DNA from: Brevibacillus borstelensis
Lineage (GTDB): Bacteria; Bacillota; Bacilli; Brevibacillales; Brevibacillaceae
Length of the DNA stretch: 64,000 nt
Direction of reading: 5' to 3'
Assembly (NCBI RefSeq): GCF_003710865.1
Contig: NZ_RHHO01000026.1
Span: forward strand, 42,056-106,055
The first letter of the stretch is position 1. Each line of letters starts with the position of its first letter. Shown here in pieces: positions 1-9,625 of this stretch. A program made the position numbers and the translations under genes. The notes beneath the pieces are model-generated. The model ran no database searches. It worked only from the letters and a program-made list of their open reading frames with translations, and was not told the DNA's origin.

Positions 1-1290
1 ATCAACCGTCAAATGCAGGCGCTTCGCAACCTGGAGACGTATTCCCGCAGCTTGCAGCAGCTCAGTCTGCAGACACAGGGAATTCCGAAACTCTTGCAGC
101 ATTTTCAGGCAAGTGTACACACACAGGTGTTTTTTTTCCCCTTGGATGGAAATCCTCTCTACGTCCCTCCCCTGCCGCAGGTTGTTCAATCGGAGCTGTC
201 CGGTTTGATGCGTACGGCCCTGCCGCAAGGGGACGATTCCGTCTCGAGCAGCGGGATCATCGCGCTCTCGGACAAAAAGAAGCTGGTCTACCAGCCCATT
301 ATCGTCATGGGACATCTGCTCGCTTATGTCGGCTTGATTCTGTATGATCGGGAAGCCGACGAATACCTGCTATTGACGCTCGATTACACCGTTAGCTCGA
401 TGGCCCAAATTCTGATGCGAAAAATGTTTGCCAAAGAGCAGATGCTCGCAGCAGAGAATCGGCTGTTCGACGATCTGATCGCCAACAGACCTTTGCCGGA
501 AGAACAAATACGCTCTCTCCTCGGTTTGTCCGGCAAGAACAAAACACCGGCCTACTATACGCTCTTATTGTCTCTCCATCGGAGTACGGAGGACCTTTCC
601 TCGCCACTCGCACCGCATGAGCTTACCGGCGTATTCCGTTCTTTGCTGACGAGGCTCGGCTTTCGTCCCTTCATCCGCTGCAAAGGAAACCGCTTTTACC
701 TTCTCCTGATCGCACCAACCAATCAAACGGATATTCGCCGAACTCTGGACAAGGCCATGTCCGAGATGAAACGGATGTGCCGCCAGGCCATGGGACCGGA
801 TACCGAGGTCCTGTTTGGTGTAAGCCGGCCTGGCGAGAGGCTTTCAGAGGCGGGCCGGCACCTGGCAGAATCCGAGCAGGCCCTGATCTTCCAGCAAGAC
901 GCCCACAGCCCCTATTTTGCCGAGCTGGGCTTGTTCCGTCTGCTGTTTCATGTCCCCCAGGAGCCCGTGCTCACGCATTTTATCGATGATTACCTGGGGC
1001 CGCTCCTGCGATACGATGCGGAGAACGGGACCCAACTGGCCCAGACATTGCGTGTCTACCTGGATCACAACTTGTCCAAGCAGGAAACGGCTGATCATTT
1101 ATTCATCCACCGCCAGACCTTGTACCACCGGCTGGAAAAAATCCAGGAGCATCTCCCGGTAGACTTTACGCACCCCAATGAACGGCTCTGTCTGGAAATA
1201 GCCTTGCGGGCTCACGAGTGGAAGCACGGGTTGAAATACCACACGCCCCCGAACAAGGCTCAAGACAAAACGGCGCGTCCGCCACGTTAG
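1..1290 (+). CDS. PucR/CdaR-family transcriptional regulator, 5' end outside window
   Basis: The C-terminal part (about residues 340-400) has the PucR-type helix-turn-helix: a stretch of helices around LSKQETADHLFIHRQTLYHR, followed by the typical ending with NERLCLEIALRAHE. The region before it (about 150-300) looks like the degenerate GGDEF-like central domain of CdaR/PucR proteins. Family members are usually 500 residues or more and carry an N-terminal sensory domain. Here the frame is open through base 1, so the ATG at 13 is probably internal and the sensor lies upstream. Target genes are unknown; relatives control purine catabolism or sugar-acid use. It is convergent with the protease gene, sharing a terminator that overlaps its 3' end. 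Confidence 0.8.
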   Translation: MNRQMQALRNLETYSRSLQQLSLQTQGIPKLLQHFQASVHTQVFFFPLDGNPLYVPPLPQVVQSELSGLMRTALPQGDDSVSSSGIIALSDKKKLVYQPIIVMGHLLAYVGLILYDREADEYLLLTLDYTVSSMAQILMRKMFAKEQMLAAENRLFDDLIANRPLPEEQIRSLLGLSGKNKTPAYYTLLLSLHRSTEDLSSPLAPHELTGVFRSLLTRLGFRPFIRCKGNRFYLLLIAPTNQTDIRRTLDKAMSEMKRMCRQAMGPDTEVLFGVSRPGERLSEAGRHLAESEQALIFQQDAHSPYFAELGLFRLLFHVPQEPVLTHFIDDYLGPLLRYDAENGTQLAQTLRVYLDHNLSKQETADHLFIHRQTLYHRLEKIQEHLPVDFTHPNERLCLEIALRAHEWKHGLKYHTPPNKAQDKTARPPR

Positions 1291-1310
1291 CGTGATGGGC
1301 TGCGCCGTTT
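1267..1310. terminator. Bidirectional terminator between PucR-type gene and S8 protease
   Basis: ACGGCGC at the left pairs with GCGCCGT at the right, with an inner CACG-TTAG-CGTG stem. T-rich tracts flank both sides (AAAA to the left, TTT to the right). The hairpin contains the regulator's stop codon, and it lies just past the protease stop codon at 1333. Confidence 0.65.
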
Positions 1311-1332
1311 CCATCCGTATGATCATTCCGGT

Positions 1333-3576
1333 TTATTCAGGATAGCTCATCGAGAGTTTATAGGATACCTTCGGGCCGTCTTCAAGCTCCAGTCGTATTT
1401 TGTATCGCCCCTTCTCCGGGAGCGGCAGAACGAGGCTTTTCCTCTTTTTTATCTCCTTGATTGCCAGTATATCGCCTTGGGAGTCATACAACGTCAAGCT
1501 TAACGACGCATGATTGTTCCAGTCAACATATACTCTCAACCGGCCTTCGCTCTTGGCCCGAAATGAGTAATCGGCATACCTGTCCGACCTTTTGTCATCA
1601 TGCAGCTTCCCTTGCTCGATATGCTGTCCGCCGCCTTTTTCCTTGATTTTGCCCGTTGTGGCGAGCGCAAATGGCTGTGGACCTTTTGGGACATTGAAGC
1701 CTTTTACGCTCACCGTGTACAAGCCTTTTTCCGGTCGGGAAATCCATACTTGTTCCACATTGTTCAAATTGTCCACTTCATCGTCATACGGGTAACGGAA
1801 AAAGTCGTTTCCGTTGAACTTCTCTCCGCTGGGAGCGGTTACAGTCAGATCAAGGTTGTTCACCAAGGTTCTTTTCGCTGCCAGAGAAGCCGGATAGTCT
1901 GTCCAAGCCAATGTGATGGCAAGCGGCTTGGAGCGGTCGTACACCTCGACGGCAAACATCGCCTCTTCTCCTGTCACCAGACCATCTGTTTCATCTACGA
2001 AATCTGTCTCGATCGCCTGCAGGAGGTTGGCCCGCCCGAATCCCTGAAGGCGCATGTCCTCATCGAGATCATCGGCTCCGCTGATCAGCATCGCTTTGAT
2101 CAGGGCGGCACTCGGTTCATCCAGTTCTTTTTCTTCGAGCAAAAACTGGCGAAGCTGGGCCGCTCCTCCGGCCAGAATTGGTGCGGCCATGCTTGTCCCG
2201 CTGTTGTATGCATAGTATTGGTCGAAGAGCTCTTCAAACTCCTCTTCAGGAGCGACCGATGAGCGAGCGGAAAGAATATAGCTCCCGGGTGCGACAATAT
2301 CGGGCTTCAGCCTTCCATCCTTCGTCGTTCCGCGGCTGCTGAATCCCGCTACAGTATCCGGATCATCCGCCTCATCCCCGCCTACATCCGGTCGGTCGTT
2401 CTCGGTAGCCCCTACGGCGATGACATTTTTGGCTGTGGCCGGGCTGCCGATCGTCTTGTAGCCATACTCTCCCTGATTGCCCGCAGCTACCAGGGCAGTC
2501 ATATCCTTGTGTTCCCAGAGAAACTGGTCAAACAAGAAAGAATCGAGTCCGTAATCGCCGTTATCGTCAGTCCCCCATGAATCCGAGTGAATACGTGCGC
2601 CGTCCTCGTAGGCTTCCCCGAGAATGTCCTCGACCTCTCCTTTCAAATACCCCTTTTCCGTCAGCATCGAATGGAAAACCAGCTCCGCCTCCGGCGCCAT
2701 TCCCTGATACTGTCCATCAGAAGCCTCTCCGCTGCCAAGTGCCGATCCGGCTACATGCGTTCCGTGTCCATCCAGATCACTCGCGTCGCCTTTGCGGCCA
2801 ATTGCATACAAGCTTTTGATCCTCCCCGTAAAATCGGGATGGAGATCGTCTGGATCGCCTGTATCCAAACCACTGTCGGCGATGCCAATAATCTGTCCTT
2901 TCCCGGTAAAGCCGGCAGATTCCAGCTTGTTTGCCTTGATGATTTTTGCAGCCCGATCATTATGCAGTTTTCGCTCCGGCATAGGAATCACGGCAATGAC
3001 ATCTTCTGACTGGATGACCTCCTCCAATCCTTCTCCGCTCATGCGTGCAAGCGAGATGTGCCTCGCATTCTGCAGCGAGTCCACATCACCGATGCTTTCT
3101 TCACTCGCCGCCCGATACAGGGTGCGGTTCATGTCCACTTGCTGATCAAAGCCGATCACAGCTACTTCTACCTCATCGGTTGTTCCCAATGACTTGCGAA
3201 GAGTCGGCGCTACCTTGTTAACCGGATAAAAAGGAACGACCCTTTTGACAAAATAGAGCCGTTTCAATTTTTTCTCATCGCCCTGTTCTGATAATTTGGC
3301 TATAAAGGAATAGTCAGGCAAATAGTCGCCCAGCTCTATACCGATATCCTCTATTTCTTCTTTCCATTCTTCTTCGATGGGCCCCTCGAATTGAATGACG
3401 ACCAGGTCTGTTTCTCCTCCCGCTTTGGATCGGGAATCCAGAGAAAAGCCTTCCCGCGCTTCAATCTCCAGATCTCCCCTGCGCTCACCTTGTTGCTTGG
3501 CTCCTGTCGGCAGCCCGCCGACCATGAGCGACAGAACAAGTACCCCAATCAGTGCCGCATGCCTTTTTCCCCGCAA
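1333..3576 (-). CDS. Secreted S8 (subtilisin-like) serine protease
   Basis: An extracellular endopeptidase of about 747 residues. The Asp-His-Ser triad is visible: ADSGLDTGD (Asp near 233), DGHGTHVAG (His near 274) and NSGTSMAAP (Ser near 461). The oxyanion Asn is in VAAGNQG. An N-terminal signal peptide (RGKRHAALIGVLVLSLMVGG) precedes a pro-region of roughly 180 residues. After the catalytic domain come beta-rich segments resembling the barrel and pre-peptidase C-terminal modules of KP-43-like proteases. I chose the TTG at 3576 because it has GGGAGAAGGGGG at 7 bases and starts at the signal peptide. The first in-frame ATG at 3654 lies upstream of the likely promoter. The substrate is not predictable. 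Confidence 0.88.
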   Translation of the reverse strand: MRGKRHAALIGVLVLSLMVGGLPTGAKQQGERRGDLEIEAREGFSLDSRSKAGGETDLVVIQFEGPIEEEWKEEIEDIGIELGDYLPDYSFIAKLSEQGDEKKLKRLYFVKRVVPFYPVNKVAPTLRKSLGTTDEVEVAVIGFDQQVDMNRTLYRAASEESIGDVDSLQNARHISLARMSGEGLEEVIQSEDVIAVIPMPERKLHNDRAAKIIKANKLESAGFTGKGQIIGIADSGLDTGDPDDLHPDFTGRIKSLYAIGRKGDASDLDGHGTHVAGSALGSGEASDGQYQGMAPEAELVFHSMLTEKGYLKGEVEDILGEAYEDGARIHSDSWGTDDNGDYGLDSFLFDQFLWEHKDMTALVAAGNQGEYGYKTIGSPATAKNVIAVGATENDRPDVGGDEADDPDTVAGFSSRGTTKDGRLKPDIVAPGSYILSARSSVAPEEEFEELFDQYYAYNSGTSMAAPILAGGAAQLRQFLLEEKELDEPSAALIKAMLISGADDLDEDMRLQGFGRANLLQAIETDFVDETDGLVTGEEAMFAVEVYDRSKPLAITLAWTDYPASLAAKRTLVNNLDLTVTAPSGEKFNGNDFFRYPYDDEVDNLNNVEQVWISRPEKGLYTVSVKGFNVPKGPQPFALATTGKIKEKGGGQHIEQGKLHDDKRSDRYADYSFRAKSEGRLRVYVDWNNHASLSLTLYDSQGDILAIKEIKKRKSLVLPLPEKGRYKIRLELEDGPKVSYKLSMSYPE

Positions 3577-3616
3577 TGAAATGCCCCCTTCTCCCGTCTG
3601 ATTTTTGAATAACAAC

Positions 3617-3644
3617 ATTATACGAAAAGGGTAATAATTGTAAA
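3617..3644 (-). promoter_or_regulatory. Likely SigA promoter of the S8 protease
   Basis: Read on the minus strand, TTTACA is followed after 16 bases by a perfect TATAAT. The predicted transcript start (about 3610) leaves a short leader to the TTG start at 3576. It rules out the upstream ATG at 3654. Confidence 0.55.
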
Positions 3645-3666
3645 AGTGTCCCAAGCTTCAGACGGA

Positions 3667-3702
3667 CAAAAAAGCGCAGCAATCCCTGCTGGATCGTGCG
3701 CT
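3667..3702 (-). terminator. Terminator of the oligopeptide transporter operon
   Basis: On the minus strand an AGCGCA...TGCGCT hairpin with an inner partly paired stem is followed by six T residues. It sits about 60 bases beyond the oppF stop codon. Confidence 0.6.
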
Positions 3703-3764
3703 TCCTGCTTTCTTTTCACCGTGGGCGTTGAGAAAGACTCAAAAAGACTGCGAGTCTCGCTCGG

Positions 3765-4730
3765 TTATACCAAATGACATGCCACATGATGCTCCGGGCC
3801 GACTTCGCGGTAAACCGGCACTTCCGTCCTGCACCTATCCGCAGCAACCGGACAACGGGTATGAAACTTGCAGCCTTGTGGAGGATTAGCCGGGCTTGGA
3901 ATATCTCCTTTTAGAAAGATTCGCTCTCTCGTTATCGTAGGGTCTGGAATCGGTACAGCCGACAGCAGCGCTTTGGTATAGGGGTGGAGAGGATTTTTGA
4001 ACAGCTCGTCGCGAGACGCCATCTCCACTATCGAGCCCAGATACATGACGGCCACCGATGAGCAGATGTGCTCTACCACGCTTAAATCGTGAGAAATAAA
4101 CAGGTAGGTCAGGTTTTGCTGCTGCTGCAAATCAGAGAGCAAATTAATGATTTGCGCTTGAATCGACACGTCGAGAGCAGAAACAGGCTCGTCCAGCACA
4201 ATAAAGTCCGGCTGCAGGATGAGCGCTCTGGCAATCCCGATCCGTTGTCTTTGCCCGCCGGAAAATTCATGCGGGTAGCGGTCGTAGTGGTACGGTGCCA
4301 AGCCGCAAATATTCAGCACCTCCAACACCTTCTCGCGAATTTCTGCCTTCGAGCACAGCCCGTGATCGACGACAGCCTCGCCGATCGCCTCCCCGACTTT
4401 CACCCGTGGATTTAACGAGCTGAACGGGTCTTGGAACACATATTGCATTTTGGGTCGCAACTTGCGCAGCTCTTTAGGGGGCAGCTGATGGATATCCCGA
4501 CCATTATACAGGACATGGCCCTCGGTCTTGTCGTACAGCCTGATAATCGTCCGGCCGGCTGTGCTTTTTCCGCAACCGGACTCACCGACAAGCCCCAAGG
4601 TTTCTCCTCTTTTCATGGTAAAACTGATCTGGTCAACCGCTTTTACGTGCCCGATCGTCCGCTGAAACACTCCGGAGCGAATCGGGAAATACTTTTTCAA
4701 GTCTTTCACTTCCAGGATGACATCGCTCAT
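3765..4730 (-). CDS. oppF: Oligopeptide/dipeptide ABC transporter ATP-binding protein (OppF/DppF type)
   Basis: One of two cytoplasmic ATPases that drive the peptide importer. It shows Walker [10 protein letters not shown], the signature [15 protein letters not shown], Walker [13 protein letters not shown], and the C-terminal oligopeptide-transporter extension with [12 protein letters not shown] and a Cys-containing tail (CKFHTRCP). The length, 321 residues, is normal. Its start overlaps the upstream oppD stop by four bases, implying translational coupling. It is the last gene of the A-B-C-D-F operon. Opp versus Dpp specificity cannot be settled from the ATPase. Confidence 0.92.
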   Translation of the reverse strand: MSDVILEVKDLKKYFPIRSGVFQRTIGHVKAVDQISFTMKRGETLGLVGESGCGKSTAGRTIIRLYDKTEGHVLYNGRDIHQLPPKELRKLRPKMQYVFQDPFSSLNPRVKVGEAIGEAVVDHGLCSKAEIREKVLEVLNICGLAPYHYDRYPHEFSGGQRQRIGIARALILQPDFIVLDEPVSALDVSIQAQIINLLSDLQQQQNLTYLFISHDLSVVEHICSSVAVMYLGSIVEMASRDELFKNPLHPYTKALLSAVPIPDPTITRERIFLKGDIPSPANPPQGCKFHTRCPVAADRCRTEVPVYREVGPEHHVACHLV

Positions 4731-5710
4731 TTCGCTCCCTCACCTTCGTACAGCCAGCAAGCCACTTTGCTGTCAGCCCCATCCTTCTGTAAGGCAGGCT
4801 GACTTGCACGGCAAATGTCCATCGCATGTTCGCAGCGGTCGCTGTAGTGGCAATTTTCACCCAGACCGATCGGATTGGGGACCTGGCCCGGGATCGTGAA
4901 CAAGCGCTCTTTTCTTTGTCCGATTACCGGTTTGGCGAGCAACAAGCCTTTTGTATAAGGATGACGCGGATTCTTGAAAATCTCCTTTACCGGCCCTTCC
5001 TCGATGACCTTGCCCGCGTACATCACAACCACGTAATCGGCCATTTCCGCAACAACTCCAAGATCGTGGGTGATGAGCATGAGCGACATGTTCCGGTCCT
5101 TTTTCAATTGCCGGAGCAAATCGAGAATTTGCGCCTGGATCGTGACGTCCAAGGCTGTCGTCGGCTCGTCGGCAATCAGCAGCTTCGGATCGCAGCTAAG
5201 AGAGATTGCGATCATGATGCGCTGCCTCATCCCCCCGCTCAGTTCATGCGGATAGCTGTCAATAATCTGGTCGGCACGGGGAATTCCCACCTGTTCGATG
5301 AGCTGGATCGCTTTTTTCCGGGCCTCGCTTTTGGATAGAAGCGTATGCTCGATCAGCGGTTCCATGATCTGGTCCCCTACTGTCAGAACCGGATTCAGCG
5401 ACGTCATCGGCTCCTGAAAAATCATGGCGATCTCATTGCCGCGGATCATTCTCATTTCGCTTTCCTTGATCTTCAGGAGGTCCCGGCCTTCAAACAAGAT
5501 TTCTCCGCCCACGATCTTCCCTGGAGGGGAAGCGATCAACCGCATCAATGACATGGCGGTGATGCTTTTTCCGCACCCGGATTCACCGACGATGCAAACC
5601 GTCTCTCCAGCTCGGATGGAAAAGCTGACGTCATTCACAGCTTGTACGACACCGGCTTCTGTGTAGAAATACGTTTTCAAATTGCGAAATTCAACAAGTG
5701 TACTCGACAT
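4727..5710 (-). CDS. oppD: Oligopeptide/dipeptide ABC transporter ATP-binding protein (OppD/DppD type)
   Basis: The partner ATPase of OppF, acting at the inner face of the membrane. It has Walker [13 protein letters not shown], signature [14 protein letters not shown], Walker [15 protein letters not shown], the switch His in [11 protein letters not shown], and the oligopeptide-family C-terminal extension with HPYTKGLL and several Cys residues. At 327 residues it is of standard length. It lies 12 bases after oppC and overlaps oppF by four bases, so the five-gene unit is probably one transcript. Confidence 0.92.
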   Translation of the reverse strand: MSSTLVEFRNLKTYFYTEAGVVQAVNDVSFSIRAGETVCIVGESGCGKSITAMSLMRLIASPPGKIVGGEILFEGRDLLKIKESEMRMIRGNEIAMIFQEPMTSLNPVLTVGDQIMEPLIEHTLLSKSEARKKAIQLIEQVGIPRADQIIDSYPHELSGGMRQRIMIAISLSCDPKLLIADEPTTALDVTIQAQILDLLRQLKKDRNMSLMLITHDLGVVAEMADYVVVMYAGKVIEEGPVKEIFKNPRHPYTKGLLLAKPVIGQRKERLFTIPGQVPNPIGLGENCHYSDRCEHAMDICRASQPALQKDGADSKVACWLYEGEGAK

Positions 5711-5722
5711 ATGCAGCTTCTC

Positions 5723-6646
5723 CTACCTTTTCTGTTTGGGATCAAAGGCGTCCCTCAATCCGTCACCGATGAAGTTGATCGAAACGACGGTAAGCAATAT
5801 GCACACCCCAGGCGGAACCCAGAGCCAGGGCCTGTTCTGGAAGTCAATCATATTGTTTGCTGCCGAGATCATCTGTCCCCAGGACGGGGTAGGCGGTACT
5901 ACGCCAAGACCGAGAAAGCTAAGCGTAGATTCGAGAAGGATCGAGTTTGCTACACCCAGCGTCGCCGCAACGATGATGATGGGTACCGTATTGGGCAGCA
6001 AATGCCTGAAAATTTTCCGTCTGTCCCTCAGCCCGAGCACTTCGTTGGCCAGCATGAATTCCTGCTCCTTCAAGCTGAGTACCTGGCTTCTGACGAGACG
6101 CGAAAGACTCATCCAGGCGATCATTCCGACGATGAACATGACCAGATAAATCCGCTTGTCCGGCGGAAACTTCAAATCAGACAGAATAGCGCCAAGCGCC
6201 ACGAGGATGGGCAGCGTGGGAATCGCATAAAGAATGTCTGCCAGGCGCATGATCACCGAATCGACAAAACGGCCGTAATAGCCCGCAATGGCTCCCAGCG
6301 TCCCGCCGACCAAGACGATGATCGAAGCGGCGACGATCCCCACCAGCAAGGATACTCTTCCAGCTTCCATTGTCCTCAAAAGCACATCCCGGCCGAGCTT
6401 GTCCGTCCCGAGCCAATGAGTTTCGTTCGGCGGAAGATTGGCGTTTCTGACCGAAATCTTCGCGTCCAGATGAGAAGAAAAATAGGGACCGATAAACGAA
6501 AACAGAAACATCAGCGTAAGGACAATCATCCCGGCCAAAGCCATCTTGTTTTTGAACAGACGGCGGAAGGCACTGCGCCACGGGGAATCGGGTTTGATCT
6601 TTTTGGCTTTGAGTTCGACTTGGACGTCAGCAATATTGTGGCTCAT
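5723..6646 (-). CDS. oppC: Oligopeptide ABC transporter permease (OppC/DppC type)
   Basis: Membrane permease subunit of 307 residues. There is a first membrane segment near residues 36-58 (MALAGMIVLTLMFLFSF), a large external loop with GTDKLGRDVLLR, and a core binding-protein-dependent permease domain ending in the SFLGLGVVPPTPSWG loop that contacts the ATPases. GGGGGAT lies upstream of the ATG. It pairs with OppB to form the channel and is spaced 11 bases from oppB. Confidence 0.92.
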   Translation of the reverse strand: MSHNIADVQVELKAKKIKPDSPWRSAFRRLFKNKMALAGMIVLTLMFLFSFIGPYFSSHLDAKISVRNANLPPNETHWLGTDKLGRDVLLRTMEAGRVSLLVGIVAASIIVLVGGTLGAIAGYYGRFVDSVIMRLADILYAIPTLPILVALGAILSDLKFPPDKRIYLVMFIVGMIAWMSLSRLVRSQVLSLKEQEFMLANEVLGLRDRRKIFRHLLPNTVPIIIVAATLGVANSILLESTLSFLGLGVVPPTPSWGQMISAANNMIDFQNRPWLWVPPGVCILLTVVSINFIGDGLRDAFDPKQKR

Positions 6647-6657
6647 CTCTATCCCCC

Positions 6658-7623
6658 CTACCTGTTCCGGACCCGCGGGTCTGCTACGCCGTACATCAGA
6701 TCAGCCAGGATATTGGCAACGATCGTCAGTACAACCAGCAGCATCGTAAAGCCCATCAAGAGCGGGTAATCCCTTTGGAAGATTCCGTCCAGCACAACCC
6801 GGCCGATGCCTGGCCAGTTAAAGATGCGTTCGGTAATGATCGCCCCGGAAAATAAACCGGGAATTTCGAGGGCAAACAGGGTAATCAAAGGCAGCAATGC
6901 ATTTCGCAGCGCGTGTTTGAAAATGACGACGCGCTCCTTCAATCCCTTGGCTCGGGCTGTACGAACGTAATCCTGCCTGATGACTTCCAGCATATTGGTC
7001 CGAAAGTATCTGGTCAGCGAGCCGATATTCAGCAAGGTCAAAACAATGACCGGCAATGCCAGATGTTTCATCACGTCCCAAAAATCGGCCCAGCCGGTAA
7101 GGGTGCTCCCTGTCGACCGCATGCCGCCCAGCGGGAATATCTGATAATCGACGGCGAAGAACTTCAGCATAAGCAATCCCAAAAAGAAGGATGGAAAAGA
7201 CATCGCCATAAAAACAATCAGCGTGACTGCAGAATCGTAAATCGAATATTGTCTCAGCGCGGCCATAATGCCGACGATGGATGCAATGATCCATTGCAGC
7301 ACCAGAACGATGATGGCAATCAGAAAGGAATTCCACATAAATGTGTTTATCACGCTCGTCACGGGCTGGCGATGCAGGACAGATTCGCCAAAATTTCCCG
7401 TGAGCAGATTGCCCATCCAGGTGAGATACTGCTTGTAGAGAGGTTGGTCAAGCCCGTGCAGGGCGCGTATCTCATCGAGCCGCTCCTGGGTCATATTGGC
7501 GTCAGCCGACATCTGGGTGACAAAGTCGCCAGGTGCCAAGGTAAAGACGAGAAAGACGAGAATAGAGGCGCCGATCAGGGTCGGGATGCTTTGGATAAGT
7601 CTGCGGATAAGGAGCTGCTTCAT
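6658..7623 (-). CDS. oppB: Oligopeptide ABC transporter permease (OppB/DppB type)
   Basis: Membrane permease subunit of 321 residues. The N-terminal membrane helix is preceded by a basic stretch (MKQLLIRRLIQSIPTLIG), as usual for DppB/OppB. The typical FGESVLHRQPV segment and the ATPase-contacting EAA-type loop (YVRTARAKGLKE) are visible. The ribosome site GAGGGGAGG precedes the ATG. It sits downstream of oppA, separated by 80 bases that hold a strong stem-loop. Confidence 0.92.
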   Translation of the reverse strand: MKQLLIRRLIQSIPTLIGASILVFLVFTLAPGDFVTQMSADANMTQERLDEIRALHGLDQPLYKQYLTWMGNLLTGNFGESVLHRQPVTSVINTFMWNSFLIAIIVLVLQWIIASIVGIMAALRQYSIYDSAVTLIVFMAMSFPSFFLGLLMLKFFAVDYQIFPLGGMRSTGSTLTGWADFWDVMKHLALPVIVLTLLNIGSLTRYFRTNMLEVIRQDYVRTARAKGLKERVVIFKHALRNALLPLITLFALEIPGLFSGAIITERIFNWPGIGRVVLDGIFQRDYPLLMGFTMLLVVLTIVANILADLMYGVADPRVRNR

Positions 7624-7645
7624 GATTTCCTCCCCTCTTATGCAA

Positions 7646-7678
7646 GCAATATGCTCAGCATAGCGCCGAGCATATTGC
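7646..7678 (-). promoter_or_regulatory. Intercistronic stem-loop between oppA and oppB
   Basis: GCAATATGCT and AGCATATTGC form a perfect 10-base-pair stem around a 13-base loop, with no T tract behind it. Such hairpins after binding-protein genes commonly protect the upstream message, or partly terminate, so that OppA is made in excess. That role is inferred here. Confidence 0.6.
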
Positions 7679-7703
7679 GAATTGGTGAAATTATCAAAAA
7701 TTT

Positions 7704-9464
7704 TTAGTTAATTTGAACTTCGTTTAGTGACTCTGAGAAGTATTTATAAGGAGAAATCACAAAGCCGGAAAGTCTGGAGCTGATCGTATTCAAATTGTAG
7801 CGTTGGTACATAAAGAGCACCGGAATATCGTCATTGATGATCTCGTATGCTTCCTGGTAAATCGCTTTGCGCTTGGCCTGGTCAAATTCTTTCAGACCAG
7901 CCTCAAGCAGTTCATCCACTTTGGGGTTGGAGTAGGCGTCTTTATTCGATCCGCCTTTGGAGTGGAACAAGCCGTATGGATCAGGGTCTGTGGAAAGTCC
8001 AACGGCCAGGAACGCCATTTCGTGCTCTCCCTTGTTGCGTTTGTCGATGACAGCGTTGAATTCCAGTTGTTCGGCGATAAATTCAATCCCCAGTTCCTTG
8101 TAGTTCTCTACCGCAATCGGAATCAGGGCATCATTCACTTCATTTGGAGTCGATGCGGAGAACTGGATCGTGAACTTTTGGCCGTCCTTGTAACGGTAGC
8201 CGTCGCTCTCCAGCTTCCAGCCTGCCTCATCGAGGAGCTGTTTCGCTTTTTCCGGATCGTAGCTGTACTTCGTCAGCTTGGACTCGTCCGGATAACCCCA
8301 CGAAAGCTTGGATTGCGGCACGTCAATGACTTCTGCATACCCTTGCGAATACGCGTACACCACTTCTTCGCGGTTCAATCCGTACATCAGTGCTTGTCTG
8401 ACGCGTTTGTCCTGGAACTTCGGCAGCTTGTGATTGATCGCAATATAGCCATATCCATTGTTCAGGAGCATGTCAAGATCGACAAATCCCAGTTCCTTCA
8501 ATGCTTCAACGTTGTCTGCATTTACGGAAATCGAGGCGTCAAAGTCGGTTGCACCCGTTTTCAGGCTTTGAATCTGCGTTTCCGCCGTCGTTGACTTGAA
8601 GATCAGATTTTTGACTTTCGGAGCGCCCTTCCAGTAGTTTTCATTCGCTACGAGACGGACTTCCTGTCCAGGGATAAACTCCTTCAGAATATATGGCCCG
8701 CTGCCCATAGGCTTCTGATGCAAGCTCTTGATATACTCCAGATTTCCTTTGGCGAAATCTTTTCCGTAATAGTGCTTGGGCAGGACAAAAATCTCAGTGC
8801 CGAGCAACAGCAAAGTCGTTGCGTTTGCTTCTTCCACCTGAACTTGAATCGTCTGTGGATCAATTACTTTTACGCCCTCGAGGCTGGTTGCGTTTCCATT
8901 TTTGTATGCGTCTTCGCCTTTGATTTTGGCCTTTGACAGGTTCGACCTGCCGTCGTATTTGGGGTCCAACAGGACGTGATAGGCGAACGCGACATCCTCT
9001 GCCGTTACGGGCTTGCCGTCGGAGAATTTTGCTCGTTTGTCGATATGGAACGTATATGTCAATCCGTCGTCGGAAATCTCCCATTTTTCCGCAAGTCCCG
9101 GAATCACAGTGGCATCTTTTGCTACCGACAGCAATCGTTCGGTTACTGCTTCAATCACATACCGGTCATAGACTGTGTTGTAAAACCAGTAGTTGAAAAT
9201 GCCTTGCGGGTCTGTGATGCCGAGCACCATCGTATCTGTGCGCTGCTTCGCAGAATCCGGCACTTTCGAAGGATCTGTCGCCTTGATATAGCCCAGCTCT
9301 TTCTTTTCACCGGCTTTCGTTTGCTCTTGCTGGTTTTGCTCTGATTGGTTCGGTTGCTGCTGATTTTGTTCCGTCGGCTGTGCTGCAGGCTGGGTGCAAG
9401 CGGACAGAAGCAGTGCCCCGGTAAGCAGGGAGCACAAGAATAGAGAAAAAGACCTTTTCTTCAC
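7704..9464 (-). CDS. oppA: Peptide ABC transporter substrate-binding lipoprotein (SBP family 5)
   Basis: A lipid-anchored extracellular peptide receptor of 586 residues. The signal peptide ends in the lipobox LLSAC (Cys near residue 22) and is followed by a Gln/Asn/Glu-rich linker. The body shows family-5 binding protein features such as GLAEKWEISDDGLTYTFHI, FSDGKPVTAEDVAF and KDKRVRQALMYGLNREEV. The GTG start has GGGGGA six bases upstream. It is the first gene of the opp operon, so the promoter should lie in 9465-9590. Expression may exceed that of the downstream genes because of the stem-loop after it. Confidence 0.93.
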   Translation of the reverse strand: MKKRSFSLFLCSLLTGALLLSACTQPAAQPTEQNQQQPNQSEQNQQEQTKAGEKKELGYIKATDPSKVPDSAKQRTDTMVLGITDPQGIFNYWFYNTVYDRYVIEAVTERLLSVAKDATVIPGLAEKWEISDDGLTYTFHIDKRAKFSDGKPVTAEDVAFAYHVLLDPKYDGRSNLSKAKIKGEDAYKNGNATSLEGVKVIDPQTIQVQVEEANATTLLLLGTEIFVLPKHYYGKDFAKGNLEYIKSLHQKPMGSGPYILKEFIPGQEVRLVANENYWKGAPKVKNLIFKSTTAETQIQSLKTGATDFDASISVNADNVEALKELGFVDLDMLLNNGYGYIAINHKLPKFQDKRVRQALMYGLNREEVVYAYSQGYAEVIDVPQSKLSWGYPDESKLTKYSYDPEKAKQLLDEAGWKLESDGYRYKDGQKFTIQFSASTPNEVNDALIPIAVENYKELGIEFIAEQLEFNAVIDKRNKGEHEMAFLAVGLSTDPDPYGLFHSKGGSNKDAYSNPKVDELLEAGLKEFDQAKRKAIYQEAYEIINDDIPVLFMYQRYNLNTISSRLSGFVISPYKYFSESLNEVQIN

Positions 9465-9591
9465 TTAATTTCCCCCTTTTTGAATTTTCTCATAACATTT
9501 CCATTATAAGCTATAATCTGGAAATCAGAAAGGATATTCTTGTTGATAAAAATATGTCTTGTAGAAATGTGTCCTTTGGGGCTAAAAATAG

Positions 9592-9617
9592 AAAAAAAAG
9601 AGAGACGAAAGTCCCTC
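9592..9617 (-). terminator. Terminator after the SpoVK-like gene
   Basis: On the minus strand GAGGGAC-TTTC-GTCTCTC (one G-U pair) is followed by eight T residues, directly after the stop at 9626. Confidence 0.7.
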
Positions 9618-9625
9618 GCAATGAA

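Noticed and set aside
3577..3654. Longer S8 protease start at the ATG 3654
   Set aside because: It would put 26 residues before a proper signal peptide and lies upstream of the predicted promoter.
5642..6769. 375-codon plus-strand frame opposite oppC
   Set aside because: Shadow of the permease gene; composition rich in Arg/His/Gln, no start signal.
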